From contig NZ_BMZD01000003.1 in assembly GCF_014652615.1 (NCBI RefSeq), positions 62,001-126,000 on the forward strand: 64,000 bases of DNA, given 5' to 3'. The stretch is from Novosphingobium arvoryzae (lineage in GTDB: Bacteria > Pseudomonadota > Alphaproteobacteria > Sphingomonadales > Sphingomonadaceae). A program made the translations under genes and the position numbers. The notes under the pieces are model-generated. The model had not been told where the DNA came from, did no database searches, and was given only the letters and a program-made list of their open reading frames with translations. Shown piece after piece: positions 10,917-22,963 of the stretch (positions are counted from its first letter, which is position 1; each line of letters begins with the position of its first letter).

Positions 10917-12083
10917 ATGGCCGACGCCGCCACTTTGCACGCACCTCAACCACAGGGTGCGACGGGAGTCCTTGTGCTTGCCGACGGCCACGTGGCCTGG
11001 GGCCGCGGTTTCGGGGCCGAGGGCGAGGCCGTGGGCGAAGTGTGCTTCAACACCGCCATGACCGGCTATCAGGAAGTGATGACCGACCCGTCCTATGCCG
11101 GGCAGATCGTGACGTTCACGTTCCCGCACATCGGCAACGTCGGCGTGAACGACGAAGACCTGGAAGCCCGCGTCGACGGCGCGGTCGGCTGCGTGGTGCG
11201 CGAGGACGTGACGCAATCGTCCAATTTCCGCGCGCAGGGCGAATTCGGCGCGTGGCTGGCGGCCAAGGGCAAGATCGGCCTGGCCGGCATCGACACCCGC
11301 GCGCTGACCCGCCGCATCCGCCTGTCGGGCGCGCCCAATGCCGTGATCGCGCATTCGCCCAGCGGCAAGTTCGACATTCCCGCCCTGATCAAGCGCGCCG
11401 CCGCCTGGCCGGGGCTGGAGGGGATGGACCTTGCCCGCGTGGTCAGCCGCCACGAAGTGGAAAGCTGGGAAGGCGGTGTCTGGACGCTGGGCAAGGGCTA
11501 TGCCCGCAGTCCGCGTGACGCGCGCCCGCACGTCGTGGCGATGGATTTCGGCGCGAAGGACAACATCTTCCGCAATCTGGTGCAGGCCGGTGCGCGCGTG
11601 ACCGTCGTTCCCGCCCAGACCCCGCTCGACGGCGTGCTGGCGCTGGAGCCGGACGGCGTGTTCCTCTCCAATGGCCCCGGCGATCCCGCCGCGACCGGCG
11701 CCTATGCCGTGCCGGTGATCCAGGGCCTGCTGCAACGCGACATTCCGATTTTCGGGATCTGCCTGGGCCACCAGATGCTGGCGCTCGCCGCTGGCGCGAA
11801 GACCACCAAGATGCACCAGGGGCATCGCGGCGCAAACCATCCGGTCAAGCGGCTGGATGACGGCGTGGTCGAAATCACCAGCATGAACCACGGTTTCGCA
11901 GTCGATAACACCGCGCTGCCCGACACCGTGATCGAAACCCACGTCAGCCTGTTCGACGGCTCCAACTGCGGCATCGCGGTGAAGGGCAAGAAGGCGTTCA
12001 GCGTGCAATATCACCCCGAAGCCAGTCCCGGCCCGATGGATAGCTTCTACCTGTTCCAGAAATTCATCGAGAGCCTCGCGTAA
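10917..12083 (+). CDS. carA: Carbamoyl-phosphate synthase small subunit
   Basis: This 388-residue subunit hydrolyses glutamine and passes ammonia to CarB for pyrimidine and arginine synthesis. The N-terminal domain shows [21 protein letters not shown]. The C-terminal class-I glutaminase domain has the nucleophile Cys in [10 protein letters not shown] and the catalytic His-Glu pair in [10 protein letters not shown]. The frame is open from 10839, but the ATG giving [10 protein letters not shown] fits the family length and has GGAG about 12 bases ahead. A small inverted repeat (CCGGAA/TTCCGG at 10815-10828) lies in the leader region shared with yqeY. Its stop overlaps the carB start by one base. 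Confidence 0.97.
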   Translation: MADAATLHAPQPQGATGVLVLADGHVAWGRGFGAEGEAVGEVCFNTAMTGYQEVMTDPSYAGQIVTFTFPHIGNVGVNDEDLEARVDGAVGCVVREDVTQSSNFRAQGEFGAWLAAKGKIGLAGIDTRALTRRIRLSGAPNAVIAHSPSGKFDIPALIKRAAAWPGLEGMDLARVVSRHEVESWEGGVWTLGKGYARSPRDARPHVVAMDFGAKDNIFRNLVQAGARVTVVPAQTPLDGVLALEPDGVFLSNGPGDPAATGAYAVPVIQGLLQRDIPIFGICLGHQMLALAAGAKTTKMHQGHRGANHPVKRLDDGVVEITSMNHGFAVDNTALPDTVIETHVSLFDGSNCGIAVKGKKAFSVQYHPEASPGPMDSFYLFQKFIESLA

Positions 12084-15000
12084 TGCCCAAACGCACTGAC
12101 ATCTCCTCGATCCTCGTCATTGGCGCCGGTCCGATTGTTATCGGGCAGGCTTGCGAGTTCGACTATTCCGGCACCCAGGCGATCAAGGCCCTGAAGGAGG
12201 AGGGCTACCGCGTGGTCCTCGTCAACTCCAACCCCGCCACGATCATGACCGATCCGGACATGGCCGACGCGACCTATGTCGAGCCGATCACGCCCGAAAT
12301 CGTCGCCCGGATCATCGAGAAGGAGCGGCCTGACGCCGTGCTGCCGACGATGGGCGGGCAGACCGCGCTGAACACCGCGCTGGCGCTGTTTAACGACGGG
12401 ACGCTGGAAAAGTATGGCGTGAAGATGATCGGCGCGGATGCCGATGCCATCGACAAGGCCGAAGACCGCCAGCGGTTCCGCGAGGCAATGGACAAGATCG
12501 GGCTGGAATCGGCGCGGTCGGGCGTCGCCCACACGGTGGAGGAAGCCTTTGCCGTGCTGGAACGCACCGGGCTGCCCTCGATCATCCGCCCCAGCTTCAC
12601 GCTGGGCGGCACCGGCGGCGGCGTGGCCTATAACAAGGCCGAGTTCGAGGCGATTGTCCGTTCCGGCCTCGACGCATCGCCCACCACCGAAGTGCTGATC
12701 GAAGAATCGCTGCTGGGGTGGAAAGAGTATGAGATGGAAGTCGTGCGTGATCGCAACGACAACGCCATCATCATCTGTTCCATCGAAAACGTCGATCCGA
12801 TGGGCGTCCACACGGGCGATTCCATCACCGTCGCGCCCGCGCTGACGCTGACCGACAAGGAATACCAGATCATGCGCTCGGCCAGCATTGCCGTGCTGCG
12901 TGAGATTGGCGTCGAAACCGGCGGGTCGAACGTGCAGTTCGCGGTCAATCCGGCGGACGGCCGCCTGATCGTGATCGAAATGAACCCGCGCGTGTCGCGT
13001 TCGTCGGCGCTGGCATCGAAGGCCACCGGCTTCCCCATCGCGCGCGTCGCGGCGAAGCTGGCCGTGGGCTACACGCTGGACGAGCTGACCAACGAAATCA
13101 CCGGGGCCACCCCGGCCAGTTTCGAACCGTCGATCGACTATGTCGTTACCAAGATTCCGCGCTTTGCCTTTGAAAAGTTCAAGGGTGCGGAGCCGCTGCT
13201 CTCGACCGCGATGAAGTCGGTCGGCGAAGTCATGGCGATTGGCCGCAACTTCAAGGAATCGATGCAGAAGGCGCTGCGCGGGCTGGAGACCGGGCTGGAC
13301 GGGTTCAACCGCGTCCTGCACCTGGAAGGCGCGGGCCGGGATGAAATCACCGCGGCGCTTTCACGCCAGACGCCGGACCGGCTGCTGATCGTCGGCCAAG
13401 CCTTCCGCGAAGGCTTCACTGTCGATGAAGTCCACGCGATCACGCATTACGACAAGTGGTTCCTGCGCCACATCGCCGAGATCATCGCTGAAGAAGCGAA
13501 GATCATGGAAGACGGCCTGCCGACCGATGCGGCCGGGCTGCGCCGCCTGAAGGCGATGGGCTTTTCCGACAAGCGGCTGGCAGTGCTGGCCGTGCGCGGC
13601 ATCCACGTGGCGGGCGGTCTGGGTGAGACCAACGCGCGCCGTTCGGGCCTGCTCCACGATGCGCTCCGCGCGATGGCGGGCGCCACCAGCGAGGACGAAG
13701 TGCGCGCGCTGCGCCAGAAGCTGGGCGTCCACCCGGTGTTCAAGCGGATCGATAGCTGCGCGGCGGAATTTGAAGCCGTCACGCCCTATATGTATTCAAC
13801 CTACGAAGCGCCCATGTTCGGCGCTCCGGAGGACGAGGCGCGCCCGTCCGACCGCCGCAAGATCGTGATCCTGGGTGGCGGTCCGAACCGGATCGGGCAG
13901 GGGATCGAGTTCGACTATTGCTGCTGCCACGCGTGTTTCGCGCTGGAAGACGCCGGGTTCGAAACGATCATGATCAACTGCAACCCGGAAACGGTTAGCA
14001 CCGATTACGACACCTCGGACCGTCTCTACTTCGAGCCGCTGACGGCCGAGGACGTGCTGGAAATCCTGCGGGTGGAACAGCAGAACGGCGAACTGGTCGG
14101 CGTGATCGTGCAGTTCGGCGGTCAGACCCCGCTGAAGCTGGCGCAGGCGCTGGAAGATGCGGGCATTCCGATCCTCGGCACCTCACCCGACGCGATCGAC
14201 CTGGCTGAAGACCGTGAGCGGTTCTCCGCCCTGGTCGAGAAATTGAACCTCAAGCAGCCGGCCAATGGCATTGCCCGCAGCCGCGACGAGGCCGTGGCGG
14301 TGGCGAACCGCATCGGCTTCCCCGTGCTGATCCGTCCCAGCTATGTGCTGGGCGGCCGCGCGATGGAGATCGTCGACAGCGTGGCGCAGCTGGATGACTA
14401 CATCGCGACTGCAGTGCAGGTGTCGGGTGATTCGCCGGTGCTGATCGACCAGTACCTGCGCGATGCCATCGAGTGTGATGTCGATGCGCTGTGCGACGGT
14501 GAACAGGTCGTCGTCGCGGGCGTGATGCAGCACATCGAGGAGGCCGGCATCCACTCTGGCGACTCTGCCTGCACTCTGCCGCCCTACAGCCTGCCCGCCG
14601 AAGTGATCGCCGAAATGGAACGTCAGGCCGAAGCGCTGGCGCTGGCGCTGGGCGTCAAGGGGCTGATGAACATCCAGTTCGCGGTGAAGGATGGCGACGT
14701 TTACCTGATCGAGGTGAACCCGCGTGCCAGCCGCACGGTGCCGTTCGTCGCCAAGGCCATCGGCCAGCCGGTCGCCAAGATCGCCGCGCGGGTAATGGCG
14801 GGCGAAAAGCTCTCCACGTTCCCGCCGTTCAAGCGCGAACTGGATTACATGGCGGTGAAGGAAGCCGTGTTCCCGTTCGCCCGCTTCCCCGGCGTCGATC
14901 CGGTGCTGTCGCCGGAAATGAAGTCGACCGGCGAAGTGATGGGCATCGACCGCGATTTCGCGACCGCTTTTGCCAAGTCCCAGCTGGGCGCGGGCATGAA

Positions 15001-15406
15001 GCTGCCGCAGGGCGGGGTGGTGTTTGTCTCGGTCAAGGATACCGACAAGCCGGTGATCCTGCCGGCGGCAAAGAAGCTTGTGGAACTGGGCTTCCGCCTG
15101 ATCGCCACCGGCGGGACGGCCAAGTTCCTCGCCGAAATGGGCGTGCCGGTGGAACCCGTGAACAAGGTGGCCGAAGGTCGCCCGCATATCGTCGACAAGA
15201 TCATCGACGGCGATGTCGCGCTGATCTTCAACACCACCGAAGGCTGGCAGAGCCTGAAGGATTCGCAGTCGATCCGCGCCTCCGCGCTGTCGGGCAAGGT
15301 GCCGTACTTCACCACGGCGGCGGCATCGGTTGCGGCTGTGGAAGCCATCGCCGCGCTGCGCGGCGCCCCGCTTGAAGTGCGCTCGCTCCAGGCCTATTAT
15401 GGATAA
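12083..15406 (+). CDS. carB: Carbamoyl-phosphate synthase large subunit
   Basis: This 1107-residue subunit makes carbamoyl phosphate from bicarbonate, ammonia and two ATP. It shows the two homologous ATP-grasp halves: the first begins [30 protein letters not shown], with [10 protein letters not shown] near residue 170; the second begins [20 protein letters not shown] near 600, with [12 protein letters not shown] near 755. The C terminus is a methylglyoxal-synthase-like allosteric domain (from about residue 970), where effectors bind. Length is standard for the family. It is coupled to carA and about 110 bases ahead of greA, with no clear terminator between, so greA may share the transcript. 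Confidence 0.98.
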   Translation: MPKRTDISSILVIGAGPIVIGQACEFDYSGTQAIKALKEEGYRVVLVNSNPATIMTDPDMADATYVEPITPEIVARIIEKERPDAVLPTMGGQTALNTALALFNDGTLEKYGVKMIGADADAIDKAEDRQRFREAMDKIGLESARSGVAHTVEEAFAVLERTGLPSIIRPSFTLGGTGGGVAYNKAEFEAIVRSGLDASPTTEVLIEESLLGWKEYEMEVVRDRNDNAIIICSIENVDPMGVHTGDSITVAPALTLTDKEYQIMRSASIAVLREIGVETGGSNVQFAVNPADGRLIVIEMNPRVSRSSALASKATGFPIARVAAKLAVGYTLDELTNEITGATPASFEPSIDYVVTKIPRFAFEKFKGAEPLLSTAMKSVGEVMAIGRNFKESMQKALRGLETGLDGFNRVLHLEGAGRDEITAALSRQTPDRLLIVGQAFREGFTVDEVHAITHYDKWFLRHIAEIIAEEAKIMEDGLPTDAAGLRRLKAMGFSDKRLAVLAVRGIHVAGGLGETNARRSGLLHDALRAMAGATSEDEVRALRQKLGVHPVFKRIDSCAAEFEAVTPYMYSTYEAPMFGAPEDEARPSDRRKIVILGGGPNRIGQGIEFDYCCCHACFALEDAGFETIMINCNPETVSTDYDTSDRLYFEPLTAEDVLEILRVEQQNGELVGVIVQFGGQTPLKLAQALEDAGIPILGTSPDAIDLAEDRERFSALVEKLNLKQPANGIARSRDEAVAVANRIGFPVLIRPSYVLGGRAMEIVDSVAQLDDYIATAVQVSGDSPVLIDQYLRDAIECDVDALCDGEQVVVAGVMQHIEEAGIHSGDSACTLPPYSLPAEVIAEMERQAEALALALGVKGLMNIQFAVKDGDVYLIEVNPRASRTVPFVAKAIGQPVAKIAARVMAGEKLSTFPPFKRELDYMAVKEAVFPFARFPGVDPVLSPEMKSTGEVMGIDRDFATAFAKSQLGAGMKLPQGGVVFVSVKDTDKPVILPAAKKLVELGFRLIATGGTAKFLAEMGVPVEPVNKVAEGRPHIVDKIIDGDVALIFNTTEGWQSLKDSQSIRASALSGKVPYFTTAAASVAAVEAIAALRGAPLEVRSLQAYYG

Positions 15407-15516
15407 GTAATCGCGCTTTCCCCCCTGCCATCGCGATCGTCGCTGCCCGTTGCCATCCTGGCACTGGGGGGCGGGGTAGTCGCCAAGGGGGGCGGCGGAA
15501 GGAAGGAAGTGAAGAC

Positions 15517-15993
15517 ATGGCGAGCGTTGAAAAGCTGCCGATGCTGGCGGAAGGCTACGAACGGCTGGTCGCCGAGCTGAAGGCGCTGCGCGAGGAACGA
15601 CCCAAGATCGTGGACGCGATCGAGGAAGCCCGTGCGCACGGCGACCTGTCGGAAAACGCCGAGTATCATGCCGCCAAGGAACGCCAGGGTCAGGTTGAGG
15701 CCACCATTGGTGACCTTGAGGACCGGATCAGCCGCGCCCAGATCATCGATCCGACCACCTTGTCGGGCGACAAGATCATCTTTGGTGCGACGGTGACCCT
15801 GCTGGACGACGATGACAAGCCGGTGCGCTACCAGATCGTCGGCCCTTACGAGGCTGACGCCAAGGTTGGCCGGATCAGCTACAACTCGCCGCTGGGCCGG
15901 GCCCTGATCGGCCGGCAGGTGGGGGACGAGGTGGAAGTCTCGGTCCCGGCCGGAGATCGTTGCTACGCGGTCGAGAAGATCGAGTTCATCTGA
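15517..15993 (+). CDS. greA: Transcription elongation factor GreA
   Basis: This 158-residue factor rescues backtracked RNA polymerase by stimulating transcript cleavage. The N-terminal coiled coil (about residues 8-75) carries the acidic tip in [19 protein letters not shown], with the conserved Asp and Glu. The C-terminal FKBP-like domain ends in [21 protein letters not shown]. The GGAAGGAAGG stretch upstream is a strong ribosome binding site for the ATG at 15517. A perfect terminator follows within about 30 bases. Standing after carB is a common alphaproteobacterial order. Confidence 0.97.
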   Translation: MASVEKLPMLAEGYERLVAELKALREERPKIVDAIEEARAHGDLSENAEYHAAKERQGQVEATIGDLEDRISRAQIIDPTTLSGDKIIFGATVTLLDDDDKPVRYQIVGPYEADAKVGRISYNSPLGRALIGRQVGDEVEVSVPAGDRCYAVEKIEFI

Positions 15994-16018
15994 TCCCGGT
16001 CTTTCCCAGACCCATAGC

Positions 16019-16046
16019 AAAAGGCCCCGCAATCGCGGGGCCTTTT
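16019..16046. terminator. Bidirectional terminator after greA
   Basis: AAAAGGCCCCGC pairs with GCGGGGCCTTTT around AATC, followed by a T run on the plus strand and TTTTGC on the minus strand. It sits between convergent greA and the DUF4170 gene and should serve both. Confidence 0.9.
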
Positions 16047-16057
16047 TCGTTGAAGTC

Positions 16058-16285
16058 TCAGCGCTTCAGCATGTCGGGCTGGAGCAGGCGGTGCAGGTGC
16101 ACCACCACGTACTTCATCTCCGCGTCGTCCACGGTGCGCTGGGCGGCGGCGCGCCAGGCATCTTCGGCGGCGGCATAATCGGGGAACACCCCGACGACTT
16201 CGATCTGGGACAGGTCGGCAAATTCAAGGCCCTGCGGATCCTTGACGCGCCCACCCATGACAAGGTGGAGTTTCTGTTCGCTCAT
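16058..16285 (-). CDS. DUF4170 domain protein
   Basis: This 75-residue protein matches the small DUF4170 family of alphaproteobacteria. It starts with LHLVMGGRVKDPQGLEF and continues with VVGVFPDYAAAEDAWRAAAQRTVDDAEMKY and a C-terminal LHRLLQP stretch. No catalytic motif is seen and no function is known for the family. A compact alpha/beta fold is likely from the alternation of strands and one amphipathic helix. It lies downstream of the four-gene membrane operon, with a 102-base gap, so it may have its own promoter. It is cytoplasmic. Confidence 0.82.
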   Translation of the reverse strand: MSEQKLHLVMGGRVKDPQGLEFADLSQIEVVGVFPDYAAAEDAWRAAAQRTVDDAEMKYVVVHLHRLLQPDMLKR

Positions 16286-16387
16286 GTCAGTTCCTGGGAG
16301 AGAGGAAGCCCGCCAATAGGCATAACGTTACGGCATCGCAAGGCTGCGCATGTCCGAAATCGTTACTTTTGTGCGGTGAGGCGAGTG

Positions 16388-16861
16388 TTACTTTCCGCGC
16401 GCGCGGGCCACCAGCCGAATAGCCTCGCCGGCCAGCATCATTCCGGTCGCACGCGCCGAACCGGCCGTGCGTGTGACGCCGTCCTTAAGCCGGTCGGCAG
16501 TGCTCCCACCGTGGGCCGTTTCGGCCGCTTCGGCCGGTCGCGGCGCTGTTCCGGCCTGCTTACTGATGGCCATGCCCAGTTCAGCAGCCAGCGCTGCGGC
16601 GGTCATCAGGCGTCCGCCCAGCTTGCTGCCGAACCGCTTGGGCACCAGCGCACCGGCCAGCATGCCCAGTCCGGCACCGGTCGCCACCACCAGCCAGGGA
16701 TATTCCGCTGCCAGCGATCGATAGCTTTCCGGCGGATAGGCATCGGGCAAGACCGGACGGGCAGGGATCGGGGGCAGGGTATCGGCCCCTTGACGCAGCC
16801 GTTCCTGCGAAGCGGCAATTTTGCCGCGAATGCGTTCGCTGCGGGCCTTGGCTTCGCTCAC
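16388..16861 (-). CDS. Membrane-associated protein of a YqjD/YqjE-like operon, function unknown
   Basis: This 157-residue protein has a charged helical N terminus (residues 1-28), a proline-rich stretch (28-45), one hydrophobic segment at about 55-75 (LVVATGAGLGMLAGALVP) and a second weaker one at 85-100. The tail is polar, with possible amphipathic helices. Its ATG overlaps the stop of the upstream gene by four bases (ATGA), so it is translated with its partners. It has no recognised domain. The pattern of a helical soluble part plus one or two membrane segments resembles the ElaB/YqjD and YqjK group of stress-related proteins, but the link is by context only. Confidence 0.7.
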   Translation of the reverse strand: MSEAKARSERIRGKIAASQERLRQGADTLPPIPARPVLPDAYPPESYRSLAAEYPWLVVATGAGLGMLAGALVPKRFGSKLGGRLMTAAALAAELGMAISKQAGTAPRPAEAAETAHGGSTADRLKDGVTRTAGSARATGMMLAGEAIRLVARARGK

Positions 16862-17205
16862 TCGGACGGCTCCTCGGTTGATGGGCTGGTGGCGGTGCTA
16901 GCGGCATCATCCTGAACGGCGGCTGGCCGGAGCAAGGCACCAATGGTGCGGCTTACCTGATCGCGAAAGGTCCACAGCGCCAGCGCGCCAATCGCCCCGG
17001 CAATGATGCCCTTGCTGTTTTTCGCCACGGTCAGCGCCTGGTCGGCCAGATCCAGTGCATCGCCGGTGACCTTGTCGACCACCCGCCCGCCGACGCTGCG
17101 CGCGGCGAGGTCGGCCTTGATCTGGGCCACATGGCCATCGACCAGCTGGCGCGCGGCATTGCGGTTTGCCCGGTCTGCGGCGAGCCGTTCCTCGGCCTCG
17201 GTCAT
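16858..17205 (-). CDS. Helical protein of a YqjD/YqjE-like operon, possibly membrane-anchored
   Basis: This 115-residue protein has a long N-terminal amphipathic helix (residues 1-60, rich in Arg, Ala, Asp), a short hydrophobic stretch (about 68-80, GIIAGAIGALALW) and a low-complexity Ser/Thr/Glu tail. No domain was recognised. It is ATGA-coupled at both ends, upstream to the holin-like gene and downstream to the 157-residue protein. That coupling makes it very likely a real partner in the same envelope process. It sits where E. coli carries yqjK in the yqjD-yqjE-yqjK cluster, although no sequence identity can be claimed by eye. Confidence 0.65.
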   Translation of the reverse strand: MTEAEERLAADRANRNAARQLVDGHVAQIKADLAARSVGGRVVDKVTGDALDLADQALTVAKNSKGIIAGAIGALALWTFRDQVSRTIGALLRPAAVQDDAASTATSPSTEEPSE

Positions 17206-17591
17206 GGGGTTTCATCCGGCTGAGAGAGTTGCCCGGCCACATGCTTCCAGCGCCGGGCCGCCGCGGCACCGCACAGCGCAGCGGCGATCAGCAGCGCCAC
17301 CACGGTCACCAGGGTCGCCAGCCACGGCCCGATCACGCTGGCCAGGCCCAGCACCAGCCCGAAGGTCAGCGCCATCAGCGCAAAGCAGACAAGCACCACC
17401 GCCAGCCCGCCCCAGGCCGCGACCGACTTCGCGCCTTGCCCAGCCACTGCCGCACGCGACTTCTGGTAGGCCAGTTCTGCCTCCAGCAGGGTACGGCCAT
17501 CCGTGATCAACTGCTGGACATCATCCAGCAGTGATCGGTCTGCCGCGTCATCGGCGGCGGGCTTGACCAGCGGAGGGGCCTGATCTTCCAT
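17202..17591 (-). CDS. YqjE-like phage-holin-family membrane protein
   Basis: This 129-residue protein has a polar N-terminal region with a helix typical of the group (SLLDDVQQLITDGRTLLEAELAYQKSRA, about residues 20-47 in this start choice). Two closely spaced membrane helices follow (about 60-83 and 87-108), then a short basic tail. This is the layout of the holin-X/DUF1469 family that includes E. coli YqjE. The ATG at 17591 is preferred; an in-frame TTG at 17627 would overlap the upstream gene's stop and has a badly spaced GGAAG. It is not a phage gene in this setting, as no lysis genes are nearby. Confidence 0.72.
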   Translation of the reverse strand: MEDQAPPLVKPAADDAADRSLLDDVQQLITDGRTLLEAELAYQKSRAAVAGQGAKSVAAWGGLAVVLVCFALMALTFGLVLGLASVIGPWLATLVTVVALLIAAALCGAAAARRWKHVAGQLSQPDETP

Positions 17592-17623
17592 GAGCGGAGG
17601 CAACGCGGGCGATTGCGTGGTGA

Positions 17624-19680
<2,057 letters not shown>

Positions 19681-19704
19681 TCGCGCCAAACTGGCCTGAA
19701 CTAG

Positions 19705-19743
19705 CGGGGCGCGAGGGGATGACCTTCGCGCCCCGTTTCGTTT
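19705..19743 (+). terminator. Terminator after eno
   Basis: CGGGGCGCGA (19705-19714) pairs with TCGCGCCCCG (19726-19735), followed by TTTCGTTT on the plus strand. It lies between eno and the convergent regulator gene. Confidence 0.85.
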
Positions 19744-20291
19744 CAGATGGTGATCGTTTCGCGATGCAACTGAAGGAAATAGGTCGTCAGCCTGCGCAGC
19801 CCGTCTTCCGTCAGGTGCAGGAACACCCGGCGCGCGTCAGCCGGATCATTCTCGCGCCGGACAAGGCCGCGTGATTCCAGAATCACGATCCAGCGCAGCG
19901 CCGTGCTGGTCGGCACGGCCGCGCCGATGCAGGCGGCCGTAACCGACAGGCGCTTGCCTTCAACCTCGGCGATGAACAGGTCCAGCAACAAGTCCCACGC
20001 CGGTTCACCGAACAGGCCATCGTCACCCAGGATCTGGGCCCGCAGGCGGCGTCCGCGATAAATTGCGCGGGCCTGATCCGCCATTTGCATCAATTCATGG
20101 GATGAGACCGACGCTGCCGCATCTGCGAGTGCGACGTTCACATCATCGTCGGCAAACGCATACCCGCCCAGATCCTCGCGCTCGTTCGGGAACAGCGCGT
20201 TCTGGTCCAGATCTGCTTTCAGCGCGGATGCGATGGATTCCAGTTTATCGGCAATCGATCGCAATCGCAGCGCCTTGTTGTCACGCGCCAC
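19743..20291 (-). CDS. MarR-type winged-helix transcriptional regulator
   Basis: This protein has about 182 residues. It shows a helical N-terminal half and a C-terminal winged helix in which RLSVTAACIGAAVPTSTALRWIVILESRGLV forms the helix-turn-helix and RRENDPADARRVFLHLTEDGLRRL forms the wing, as in MarR proteins. The GTG at 20291 is chosen because GGAAAGGGAA precedes it; a TTG at 20330 would add 13 residues but lacks a binding site. The long N-terminal extension before the winged helix (over 110 residues) is larger than in classic MarR. The target and ligand are unknown. It faces a 506-base gap with several palindromes and the divergent phosphotransferase operon, a plausible target. Confidence 0.75.
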   Translation of the reverse strand: MARDNKALRLRSIADKLESIASALKADLDQNALFPNEREDLGGYAFADDDVNVALADAAASVSSHELMQMADQARAIYRGRRLRAQILGDDGLFGEPAWDLLLDLFIAEVEGKRLSVTAACIGAAVPTSTALRWIVILESRGLVRRENDPADARRVFLHLTEDGLRRLTTYFLQLHRETITI

Positions 20292-20797
20292 AGCTTCCCT
20301 TTCCGACCGGAATCGACCCTTCGACCCCAAAACATTGTGCGACCAAGGGTTAATATGGAACCGGTACGGCTACGTGTCTTTCCGCAAAACGTCGGAAATG
20401 AACCAAAGTGAAGCTGACTATACCATTTTGGATCAAGATTTTCTAGAGCTCCGCGGAGACTCCAGTGCCTGGATCGCGGCGTCGAGATGGGCGGCTGCAA
20501 CAGTCGCGCCAAGCCGGTCCAGTTGGGACAGGCAGCAGACGAGGATAAATCTGACGAGTCTCACTTTTACCACTTCTGTCACTTAACGCCGTTAGCGCGT
20601 CACCCGGAAGAATGATTAACACGAAGTTACCCGTATTGACAGCGTTGTCAGCCCAATTTTCCGCCGTTTTCGCTCGTGCGCCATATCGGGACGCTCCGAG
20701 GCGGATTCATTGCTTCGCAATCCCGGTTTCACGGCAGTTGCCAGTCCTTCCGATCTGCTTTAACCGTTCGCTTAAATAATAACGGAAGAGGATCAGA
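20292..20797. promoter_or_regulatory. 506-base divergent intergenic region with palindromes
   Basis: No gene was found in this stretch, which is visibly less GC-rich than its surroundings. It contains several short palindromes: CTCCGCGGAG at about 20449-20458, TAACGCCGTTA at 20584-20594 and TGACAGCGTTGTCA at 20637-20650. It must hold the promoters for the regulator gene (minus) and the phosphotransferase operon (plus). The latter has AGAGGA about 7 bases before its ATG. Confidence 0.5.
20637..20650. promoter_or_regulatory. Palindrome TGACA-N4-TGTCA, possible operator
   Basis: The 14-base sequence TGACAGCGTTGTCA has perfect 5-base arms. It lies 147 bases upstream of the phosphotransferase operon and overlaps a TTGACA-like hexamer that could serve as a -35 element. 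This placement would suit a repressor site. The binding protein is not known; the neighbouring MarR-type regulator is one candidate. Confidence 0.35.
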
Positions 20798-21871
20798 ATG
20801 GCGGATTTTCCGGCACATCCGGATGCCATTACGGCTGGCTGGCTGACCGAACGTCTGCGTGCCGCCGGACAGCTTGCCCAGGGTGAGGTCATCGCGCTGG
20901 CATGGCAGCCGATCGGCACGGGGCAAGTTGGCGACAGCGCCCGGATCAGCCTGACTTATGACCGGCCGGGTGCCGGACCAGCCACTATCGCGGGGAAGTT
21001 TCCCGCTGCGGATGCCATGAGTCGTCAGACGGCGGGGGCGTTCGGGCTCTATGCCAAGGAAGTGGGATTCTATCGCGAGATTGCACCACATCTTGGCGTG
21101 CGGGCACCGCAGGTGCTGGCCGCCGAAATAGCCTCAGACGGGGTCGATTTCATCCTGCTGTTCGAGGATCTGGGGCCGGCGCGCGGGGGGAACCAGCTGG
21201 CCAGCTGCTCGGCCGCGGATGCCCGCGCCGGGGTGAAGCAGGCCGCCGCGATCCACGCGCCCAGCTGGGACAACGCCGACCTGCTTGCCACGCCCTGGCT
21301 GCAGCCGAACCCGGCGCAAGTCGAGCAGATCAGGGCGCTTTATCCCAATGCTCAGGCGATCTTCCGCGAGCGCTATGCCGATACGCTGGAGCCTGAGTTC
21401 ATGGCTGTCTGCGAGGCATTGAACGACGCAGGCGAGCTGTGGTTCGGGCGCGAGCCGCGCACGCGGTGCATCGTTCATGGCGATTTCCGGCTGGATAACA
21501 TGCTGTTCGACATCAAGGGCGGGGCCGAGGAAATCGCGGTGCTCGACTGGCAGACCGTCGCCATCGGCAGCGGGCTGACCGATATCGGCTACTTCCTCGG
21601 CACCGGTATCGGCGACGCCCTTCGCCGGGCGCACGAGGGGGAGTTGCTGGACCTTTACTGCGCTGAAATGACGGCGCGCGGTGTGCCGCTGACGCGGGAT
21701 GCGATCTGGGATGACTATGTGATTGGCGCGCTCCACGGGGTCTCCACCGCCGTGTTCAGTGCCGCCTATGTCGAGCGCACGGCGCGCGGGGACGAAAACT
21801 TCCTCTCCATGGCGCGCGGCGGTTGCGCGCTGGCGCTGCAACACGGCAGCATTGCCAAGCTGAAGGGATAA
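20798..21871 (+). CDS. Aminoglycoside-phosphotransferase-fold kinase (phosphotransferase family)
   Basis: This 357-residue protein has the APH/choline-kinase fold. The catalytic loop is HGDFRLDNMLF (HGD at 227-229) and the metal-binding Asp is D250 in VLDWQTVAIGSGLTDIGYF. It lies near the group of phosphotransferases often annotated next to acyl-CoA dehydrogenases and steroid or hydrocarbon genes in Sphingomonadales, and near the ecdysteroid-kinase branch. The substrate is unknown; an antibiotic is unlikely. The strong ribosome binding site AGAGGA and a 6-base gap to the next gene mark it as first of a four-gene operon ending with DUF1214 and DUF1254 proteins. Confidence 0.82.
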   Translation: MADFPAHPDAITAGWLTERLRAAGQLAQGEVIALAWQPIGTGQVGDSARISLTYDRPGAGPATIAGKFPAADAMSRQTAGAFGLYAKEVGFYREIAPHLGVRAPQVLAAEIASDGVDFILLFEDLGPARGGNQLASCSAADARAGVKQAAAIHAPSWDNADLLATPWLQPNPAQVEQIRALYPNAQAIFRERYADTLEPEFMAVCEALNDAGELWFGREPRTRCIVHGDFRLDNMLFDIKGGAEEIAVLDWQTVAIGSGLTDIGYFLGTGIGDALRRAHEGELLDLYCAEMTARGVPLTRDAIWDDYVIGALHGVSTAVFSAAYVERTARGDENFLSMARGGCALALQHGSIAKLKG

Positions 21872-21877
21872 GACGCG

Positions 21878-22963
21878 ATGACTTTGACCAAGGGCGACGA
21901 TTATCCGCTGCACCAGACGCCCGAGCCGGTGGCCTACGCCGGCACGGACCGGAATTTCTATGACCGCTATTTCTTCAACGGGTATGCCCCGGACGGGTCC
22001 GGCTTCTTTGCCGTCGCGTTCGGGATCTATCCGCACCTGAACGTGGCGGACGCGCACTTTTCGGTGATCCGCGACGGGGTGCAGCACAACCTGCACGCGT
22101 CCAAGGAACTGGGCATGGAGCGGCTGGACCTGGTGGTTGGGGCGATCCGGATCGAGATCATCGAGCCGCTGAAAGTGCTGCGCGTGACGGTGGACGGGGA
22201 AGGGCTGAAGGCGGACCTGACCTTCACCGGCCGCGCGTTTCCAATTGAGGAGCCGCGCTTCATCCACCGGATCGGGCCGCGCACGTTCATGGATTACACC
22301 CGGATGACCCAGAACGGGCACTACACCGGCTGGATCGAAGTGGACGGCGTGCGACAGGATTGTGCGCCCGGCACCGCCGGAACGCGTGACCGCAGCTGGG
22401 GCGTGCGGCCCGTTGGTGCGCGCGATGAGCAGCCGCACGGCACCGGCGTGGTCCCCGGCTTTTTCTGGCAATGGACGCCGATCAACTTCGGGGATCGCAG
22501 CGTGTTCTTCCACGTCAATGCCGATGCCAAGGGCAACAAGTGGAACACCCGCGCCGTGATTGCGCCCGATGGCAGCACTGCCGACGGCTTGTTCGACACC
22601 GACGGCGAAATGGTTTCGCCGCTGGAGCCGGGCACCCGCTGGCCCAAGGACGGGATCCTGACCATCGACGGCCCAGATGGCCCCGAAACCCTGCGGCTGG
22701 AGCCGGTCGGCCGGTTCCAGATGCGCGGGATCGGCTATACCTCGCCCAAATGGGGGCATGGACTGCACCACGGCCCGCTGGATGTGGAACGCGAAGACTT
22801 CGGTCTGGCCCAGTGCAGCCCCGGCCAGATGGACAACTATCACGTCCAGCTGCCGTGCAAGGTCTATAGCGACAAGCACGGGGAAGGCTTTGGCGTGTTC
22901 GAGCAGCTGATCCTGGGGCCTTACAAGCCCTATGGCCTGAAGGAGTTCATGGATCTTGGCTAA
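21878..22963 (+). CDS. Lipocalin-like beta protein of unknown function, phosphotransferase partner
   Basis: This 361-residue protein is rich in strands and aromatic residues, with RDRSWGVRPVG near residue 170 and FFWQWTPINFGDRSVFFHVN near 190-210. The layout suggests two lipocalin-like beta barrels, as in hydroxyneurosporene synthase (CrtC) or AttH-like proteins. The RDRSWG motif is typical of that wider group. No signal peptide is seen. It directly follows the phosphotransferase gene, and the two are likely to act on the same lipid-like substrate, which is inference. The end overlaps the start of the DUF1214 gene by 8 bases. Confidence 0.6.
   Translation: MTLTKGDDYPLHQTPEPVAYAGTDRNFYDRYFFNGYAPDGSGFFAVAFGIYPHLNVADAHFSVIRDGVQHNLHASKELGMERLDLVVGAIRIEIIEPLKVLRVTVDGEGLKADLTFTGRAFPIEEPRFIHRIGPRTFMDYTRMTQNGHYTGWIEVDGVRQDCAPGTAGTRDRSWGVRPVGARDEQPHGTGVVPGFFWQWTPINFGDRSVFFHVNADAKGNKWNTRAVIAPDGSTADGLFDTDGEMVSPLEPGTRWPKDGILTIDGPDGPETLRLEPVGRFQMRGIGYTSPKWGHGLHHGPLDVEREDFGLAQCSPGQMDNYHVQLPCKVYSDKHGEGFGVFEQLILGPYKPYGLKEFMDLG

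Noticed and set aside
20798..21871. Phosphotransferase as an aminoglycoside resistance gene
   Set aside because: Only the fold is shared; the operon with lipocalin-like and DUF1214/1254 genes and the lack of mobile elements argue against resistance.
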